Shown here one piece after another: positions 59,820-64,000 of a stretch of DNA of 64,000 bases. This DNA comes from Candidatus Caldilinea saccharophila (GTDB lineage Bacteria > Chloroflexota > Anaerolineae > Caldilineales > Caldilineaceae): the NCBI GenBank assembly GCA_016710365.1, contig JADJVW010000001.1:124001-188000 (forward strand), given 5' to 3'. The stretch's first letter is position 1, and every line of letters begins with the position of its first letter. The notes beneath the pieces are model-generated. The model made no database searches. It was not told the DNA's origin and was given only the letters and a program-made list of their open reading frames with translations. The position numbers were made by a program, and so were the translations under genes.

Positions 59820-59886
59820 CCTATAATCACCGGCGCGTGTTGATGTCCGTTGCACCCCGCTTTTAGGTGCACTTGGGTGCTCTCCC

Positions 59887-61917
59887 ATGCAGAAGCTCTC
59901 TGATCGAATCGATCGTGCACGCCGTGAGCGTTTTGTTGGCCGGCAGGCTGAGGTGGAGCTGTTCCGCACCGCTCTGCTGGCGGACGAACCGCCCTTTGTC
60001 GTGCTGCATATTTACGGGCCGGGTGGCGCCGGCAAGACGACGCTGCTTCACGAACTGGCGCGCATCGCCACCGAACTGGGCTGGCCGGTCGTCCACCTCG
60101 ATGCGCGTGACATCGAGCCAACGTCTGCCGCCATTGACCTGGCCGCACAAGCGGCGCGCCATGCTGCCAATGGCAGCGTGCTCCTGATCGACACCTACGA
60201 AGTGCTGGATGGACTGGATGGGTGGATGCGCCGCACGTTCCTCCCCCAACTGCCGGCTAATAGCCTGGTGGTCATGGCGGGGCGACAGCCGCCCTCGGCC
60301 TGGCGTGAGGACGGCGCCTGGGCCGAGTTGACGCGAGTCGTTGCGCTGGACAATCTGCAGATAGAGGAAAGTCAAGCTTACCTGACGGCGCGCGGGGTTC
60401 CGGCCGAACAGCATGCCGCGCTGCTGGCCTTCACCCGCGGCCACCCGTTGGCGTTGTCGCTTGTCGCCGAACTCTACGCGCAAGGCAACGGCGCTATGCT
60501 CGGCAGTGCGCCCGCTGCCCATGACGTGATCCGCAGCTTGATGGAACGTTTTGTGCGCGACGCACCGACCGCGCAACACCGGCAGGCACTCGAACTGTGC
60601 GCAATTGCGCGCACCACCACCGAAGCCATGCTTGCCAATCTGTTTGATGCGGAGGCCGCCTTTTTGCTCTTCCAGTGGCTGCGCCAGCTATCCTTCATGG
60701 AGCAGGGGCCGTACGGCATCTTCCCCCACGACCTGGTGCGCGAAGTGCTGGATGCAGATCTGCACTGGCGCAACCCGAACCACTATGCCGATCTGCAGCA
60801 GGTTGCCTTGCGCTATTTACGCCGCGCCGCACAGGCCGCCAGCGGTCAGGCGCGGCAGCGCCTGCGCATGGACACCATCTACATCAACCGCCGCGCCCCC
60901 GGCATGCGTGACTTCTTTGTGTGGGATGCGGCCGATGCCGCTTACGCAGAATCGGCGCAAGCGGCTGACTTTCCAGCCATCATCGCAATGGTGCTGCGCC
61001 ATGAAGGCGAAGCGTCCGCCGCGATCGCACGCCACTGGCTGGCGCGGCAACCGGCAGCTTTTCTGATCTACCGCACCAATGACGGTGAAGCATATGGTTG
61101 CATGGCGCACTTGGCGTTGGAGCACGCTACGGCGGAGGATGCCGCCATCGACCCGGCGGTTGCTGCTGCGCTGGCGCATGTGGCGGCCCATCATCCTATC
61201 CAGCCGGGTGACGCTATCTCGCACATGCGTTTCTGGATGGCGCGCGAGAGCTATCAGCTGATTACAGTTGCCGTGAATGTGACCGCGGCCAACTGTGTCA
61301 TCCACTGGACGACGACGCCGCGTCTGGTGTGGAGCTTTGTCACGATGTCCAACCCGACGCTGATGGCGCCTCACTTTGAGAGCATCCATTTTCAGCGCAC
61401 GCCGGCCGCCGATTTTACGGTGGGTGGCCGGCAGTACGGCGTCTTCAGCCACAACTGGGCGCTCATGCCGCTTACAGTCTGGCAGATCGACACGCGTCAC
61501 GCCGACCTTGGCATAGCAGATGCCGGCAGGGCGGCTGCCGGTGAAGCCAAAGCATCTCCAGCCCCTGTGCTGTCAAAGCGTGAGTTCGCAGCCGCCTTGC
61601 GCCAGGCATTACGCGATTATACGCGACCCGATCTACTCGCCGCCAATCCTTTATTGAACACCGCCCTGCTCACCGAGCGCACGCCGGCAGCACTGCAAGC
61701 GTTGCTGGGCGATGCGGTGACAGCGCTCAATCAAAACCCCAAAGATGCGAAACTCTATCGGGCGTTGTGGCGAACCTACATCGAACCGGAAGCTACGCAG
61801 GAGCAGGCCGCAGAGCGGCTCGACCTCCCCTTCAATACCTACCGCTATCACCTCACCAACGGGATCGACCGTCTGACAACGATGCTCTGGCAGCGCCTTC
61901 AAGACCCCTCCGCCTGA
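59887..61917 (+). CDS. STAND-like ATPase with C-terminal winged helix
   Basis: A 676-residue protein. The N-terminal ATPase shows ERFVGRQAEVELF, Walker A IYGPGGAGKTTLLHELA and Walker B VLLIDTYEVLDGL. A long helical middle follows, without a recognisable effector. The last ~60 residues (NPKDAKLYRALWRTYIEPEA, EQAAERLDLPFNTYRYHLTN) look like a winged HTH. The domain set resembles regulators such as LuxR- or SARP-like STAND proteins that act as one-component sensors. It is followed by phased direct repeats (61936-61968) and then a monooxygenase gene read in the same direction, so it may regulate that gene. Confidence 0.75.
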   Translation: MQKLSDRIDRARRERFVGRQAEVELFRTALLADEPPFVVLHIYGPGGAGKTTLLHELARIATELGWPVVHLDARDIEPTSAAIDLAAQAARHAANGSVLLIDTYEVLDGLDGWMRRTFLPQLPANSLVVMAGRQPPSAWREDGAWAELTRVVALDNLQIEESQAYLTARGVPAEQHAALLAFTRGHPLALSLVAELYAQGNGAMLGSAPAAHDVIRSLMERFVRDAPTAQHRQALELCAIARTTTEAMLANLFDAEAAFLLFQWLRQLSFMEQGPYGIFPHDLVREVLDADLHWRNPNHYADLQQVALRYLRRAAQAASGQARQRLRMDTIYINRRAPGMRDFFVWDAADAAYAESAQAADFPAIIAMVLRHEGEASAAIARHWLARQPAAFLIYRTNDGEAYGCMAHLALEHATAEDAAIDPAVAAALAHVAAHHPIQPGDAISHMRFWMARESYQLITVAVNVTAANCVIHWTTTPRLVWSFVTMSNPTLMAPHFESIHFQRTPAADFTVGGRQYGVFSHNWALMPLTVWQIDTRHADLGIADAGRAAAGEAKASPAPVLSKREFAAALRQALRDYTRPDLLAANPLLNTALLTERTPAALQALLGDAVTALNQNPKDAKLYRALWRTYIEPEATQEQAAERLDLPFNTYRYHLTNGIDRLTTMLWQRLQDPSA

Positions 61918-61935
61918 TCTCATTTCCTCTTCACT

Positions 61936-61968
61936 TTCGGCAACAATTCGGCAATCATTCGGCATTAC
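61936..61968. promoter_or_regulatory. Three 11-bp phased TTCGGCA direct repeats
   Basis: TTCGGCAACAA (61936-61946), TTCGGCAATCA (61947-61957) and TTCGGCATTAC (61958-61968) follow each other with an 11-base period, about one helix turn. This layout matches binding sites of SARP-type winged-helix regulators. They lie 19 bases after the STAND-like stop and 122 bases before the monooxygenase start. Confidence 0.65.
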
Positions 61969-62089
61969 TTTGGCTGGAGACCACCGCGCCTGCCTGCTAC
62001 GCTGTCTCTAGTTGAAAAGGTGGCGTTGGGTTGGATGTGGCGCCACCGGAGCGCAACTGTGTGTTTTTGCCAATGAAAGGAATGCCAAG

Positions 62090-63451
62090 ATGGAACAGAG
62101 ATCAGCAACCGCCATTGTGATCGGCGGCAGCATTGCGGGCTTGCTTGCCGCCCGCGTCCTGAGCGACCACTTCACTCAGGTGGTCGTGCTGGAGCGAGAT
62201 GCGCTGCCGGAGACGGTCGCCCATCGCAAAGGGACGCCACAGAGTCACCACGCCCACGCCCTGCTCGGCCAGGGACAGCGCATCATGGAAGCGTTCTTTC
62301 CCGGCCTGACCGACACGCTGGTGCAGCAGGGTGCGCCGTTGGGATACGGACGCTTCTTCTTCGGCGGCGGCTACTTCGCCCGCCATGCACAGACGCTGCC
62401 CACGCTTTACGTCAGCCGTCCCTGCTTGGAGGCCGAAGTGCGCCGTCGCGTGCGCGCCCTGTCTTGCGTGCGCGTGGTGGATAGGTGCGACGCCCTCGGT
62501 CTGGTCGCCGGTGAAGGCAATCGCCGCATTACTGGCGTGCGCATTTTGCGCAGACAGGACGGCGCCGCAGCCGAGATCCTGCCTGCTGCGCTGGTGGTGG
62601 ATGCCAGCGGCCGCGGCTCGCGCACGCCGGCCTGGCTGGAAGAACTTGGCTACGCTGCGCCTGCGGTCGATCTCGTGGAGGTGGGCATGGGCTACGCCTC
62701 GCGTCTGTATGCACGTAAACTCGGCGACCTCGACGGCGACCTGCTCATCAATGTCGCACCGACGCCGCAGAACCGGCGTGCCAGCGCCGCGCTGGCGCAG
62801 GAGGGCGACCGTTGGATCGTGACGCTGGCCGGTTACTTTGGCGATCATCCACCTACTGACGAAGCAGGCTTCCGTGACTTTGCGCGCAAACTGCCCACGC
62901 CCGACATTTACGAGCTGATCGCCAGCGCCGCGCCACTTAGCGATCCTGTTCCCTTCAAGTTTCCGGCCAATCAGCGCCGCCGCTACGAACGGTTGGCGGA
63001 GTTCCCTGCAGGCTTGCTCGTGCTTGGCGACGCAATTTGCAGTTTTACCCCCATCTACGGGCAGGGCATGAGCACGGCGACGATGCAGGCGCCGGCGCTG
63101 CAAGCCTGCCTGGCGCAGGGTCCGGTGGATTTGGAGCGACGCTTCTCTCGCCAAGCCGCCGCGGCCATCGACAACCCGTGGAACCTGACCGTCGGCAACG
63201 ATCAACGGCTGTCGGGCGCGGCGCTGCCTGCACCCAAGCGCCTGCTCAACTGGTACATGGCCAGGTTGCAGCTCGTAGCGCGGCGCGATCCAGAAGTTGC
63301 GCTGGCCTTTCTGAAAGTGGGCAGTCTCTTTGCCGCGCCGCCTTCGCTCCTGCACCCGCGCATTGCGCTGCGCGTGCTGAAGGGAAGTCGATTGGCAGGC
63401 AGCACTTCCGCCCAAGGCGTCGCACCCTTTGTGCAGAAGTCGAGCAGCTAG
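62090..63451 (+). CDS. FAD-dependent monooxygenase / oxidoreductase
   Basis: A 453-residue flavoprotein. The dinucleotide site is IVIGGSIAGLLAARVLS, with VVVLERDALPE. The second FAD motif is VLGDAICSFTPIYGQGMSTA, with a GD pair near the ribityl chain. A mid-region motif VVDASGRGSRTPAWLEEL fits the aromatic-ring hydroxylase or geranylgeranyl-reductase-like group. AAAGGA precedes the ATG at 62090. An in-frame start at 62012 lacks a ribosome site. The substrate is unknown. The phased repeats upstream suggest specific regulation by the neighbouring STAND-like protein. Confidence 0.85.
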   Translation: MEQRSATAIVIGGSIAGLLAARVLSDHFTQVVVLERDALPETVAHRKGTPQSHHAHALLGQGQRIMEAFFPGLTDTLVQQGAPLGYGRFFFGGGYFARHAQTLPTLYVSRPCLEAEVRRRVRALSCVRVVDRCDALGLVAGEGNRRITGVRILRRQDGAAAEILPAALVVDASGRGSRTPAWLEELGYAAPAVDLVEVGMGYASRLYARKLGDLDGDLLINVAPTPQNRRASAALAQEGDRWIVTLAGYFGDHPPTDEAGFRDFARKLPTPDIYELIASAAPLSDPVPFKFPANQRRRYERLAEFPAGLLVLGDAICSFTPIYGQGMSTATMQAPALQACLAQGPVDLERRFSRQAAAAIDNPWNLTVGNDQRLSGAALPAPKRLLNWYMARLQLVARRDPEVALAFLKVGSLFAAPPSLLHPRIALRVLKGSRLAGSTSAQGVAPFVQKSSS

Positions 63452-63553
63452 TGTTGCGCCAAGCGCGATGTGATGGCTTCATTTGTCGCTTCAAACCGCG
63501 CAACCCAGGCAGCGCAGCAGATGCTGTCGTCACAGCAAAGGAGCATTTTTTTA

Positions 63554-63636
63554 ATGGAATACCGACAACTCGGCGGCTCCGGCTTCAAGGTGCCCGCCCT
63601 CAGCCTGGGCACCGGCACCTTTGGCGGCCGCGGATA
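63554..63636 (+). pseudogene. Aldo/keto reductase, truncated by an IS element
   Basis: After the ATG, EYRQLGGSGFKVPALSLGTG and TFGGRG follow. This is the conserved start of an aldo/keto reductase. Homology ends at about 63636, where the IS terminal repeat begins, so nearly all of the enzyme, including the catalytic Tyr, Lys and His, is absent in the window. The rest may lie beyond the IS, past the window's right edge. Confidence 0.75.
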
Positions 63637-64000
63637 CAGTAGTTCACGATTTGGCGTGAATGGGTAGTAGCGAGACGATGAGAAGTCCTGTTTGGTGGTT
63701 GAATGGAGATAGGAAAAAGTCATCAACGAACCAAATAGGACAAAACCATGATACCGCAAACGGAACTGACCGTCCAGGATATTCGAGAGACGATGCAAAC
63801 AGTGAGCCAAACGCACCTGCCATTGCAGGCAAATGGCCTTCACCGATGGCACGGTCACCGATATGGCAGTGGTGGCCACGCTGGTTCCCAACGAGAAGAA
63901 ACGGCGACGCAAGTGGCGGCTCTTCGTGCTCATCGGCATCGACTGGCAGCCCAAGACCGTCTATCGATGCTATCGCCATCGCTTTGCCATCAAAGCTTCC
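63637..64000 (+). mobile_element. IS element, left end, internally deleted (window edge)
   Basis: The left end CAGTAGTTCACGATTT (63637-63652) equals the end of the MITE-like copy at 26698-26800 and lies inside an aldo/keto reductase gene. The element contains the two ends of a transposase joined out of frame, so an internal deletion of most of the gene has probably taken place. The right end lies beyond the window, so no target duplication could be checked. Confidence 0.7.
63748..64000 (+). pseudogene. IS4-like transposase, N- and C-terminal fragments
   Basis: The ATG at 63748 opens PQTELTVQDIRETMQTVSQT, a plausible transposase N-terminus. Around 63830 the frame changes and FTDGTVTDMAVVATLVPNEK, RKWRLFVLIGIDW and YRCYRHRFAIKAS follow. 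The last segment resembles the Y-R-x-R-F-x-I-E signature near the third acidic residue of IS4-type DDE transposases, with Lys at the expected Glu. Only ~80 residues remain of a protein that is usually several hundred residues long, so it cannot be active. The family assignment is tentative. Confidence 0.6.

Noticed and set aside
63554..63669. A complete short protein of 38 residues starting as an aldo/keto reductase.
   Set aside because: Homology stops exactly at the IS end, and the last residues are encoded by the IS terminal repeat.

Overview
The window looks like a chromosomal segment of a high-GC member of the Chloroflexota, probably from the Anaerolineae/Caldilineae side. This placement is an inference from gene style. 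It rests on many sugar and nucleoside ABC importers, XRE- or wHTH-linked STAND ATPases, secreted repeat proteins ending in a short 'LPLVVR'-like tail, a CtpE-like P-ATPase, and very many intergenic hairpin repeats. No rRNA, tRNA or CRISPR array was seen.

Layout. 1-2.3 kb: two alpha/beta hydrolases flanking a phasin-like protein. 2.3-7.2 kb: a BMP-type (nucleoside/simple sugar) ABC importer operon. 7.6-15 kb: mscL, a large EndoQ-like PHP nuclease fused to a UvrD/PcrA helicase, a PPOX-type flavoprotein and a CtpE-like P-ATPase. 15-20.2 kb: a heterodimeric ABC exporter, an OsmC-like peroxidase and a TlpA-like lipoprotein. 20.2-30.5 kb: a galactofuranose-type (Ytf/Yjf) sugar importer, preceded by a YesM/YesN-like two-component system, an SDR dehydrogenase and an NAD-dependent epimerase, all on the minus strand. 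30.7-33.6 kb: SnoaL-like, cytidine deaminase-like, Nudix, F420/NADP-oxidoreductase-like and TetR genes. 33.6-38.5 kb: two tandem XRE-STAND-TPR regulators. 38.5-46 kb: repeat-rich DNA, an FG-GAP protein and a giant secreted beta-helix/CLCA-like metalloprotease. 46-58.9 kb: endonuclease III, a small membrane protein and a sugar/glycoside catabolic region (Gfo/Idh/MocA oxidoreductase, TIM-barrel isomerase, GHL6-type glycoside hydrolase, MalFG-type importer, LacI regulator) that also holds a clostripain-like protease. 58.9-64 kb: a kinase remnant, a methyltransferase, a STAND-like ATPase paired with a FAD monooxygenase, and an aldo/keto reductase cut by an internally deleted IS element.

Two global properties matter for reading this annotation. 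First, at least nine genes are split by single-base frameshifts, many in G/C homopolymers, so indel errors in the assembly are more likely than mass pseudogenisation. I annotate those genes as one unit each. Second, the intergenic DNA is full of dispersed hairpin repeats in several families. One family has terminal repeats matching the end of the IS remnant at 63637, which suggests an IS/MITE pair.

The most interesting items are the EndoQ-helicase fusion (8365-11748), the beta-helix/CLCA-like metalloprotease (40896-45817), the IS-MITE family, the 11-bp phased triple repeat between a STAND-wHTH gene and a monooxygenase gene (61936-61968), and the tandem XRE-STAND pair.
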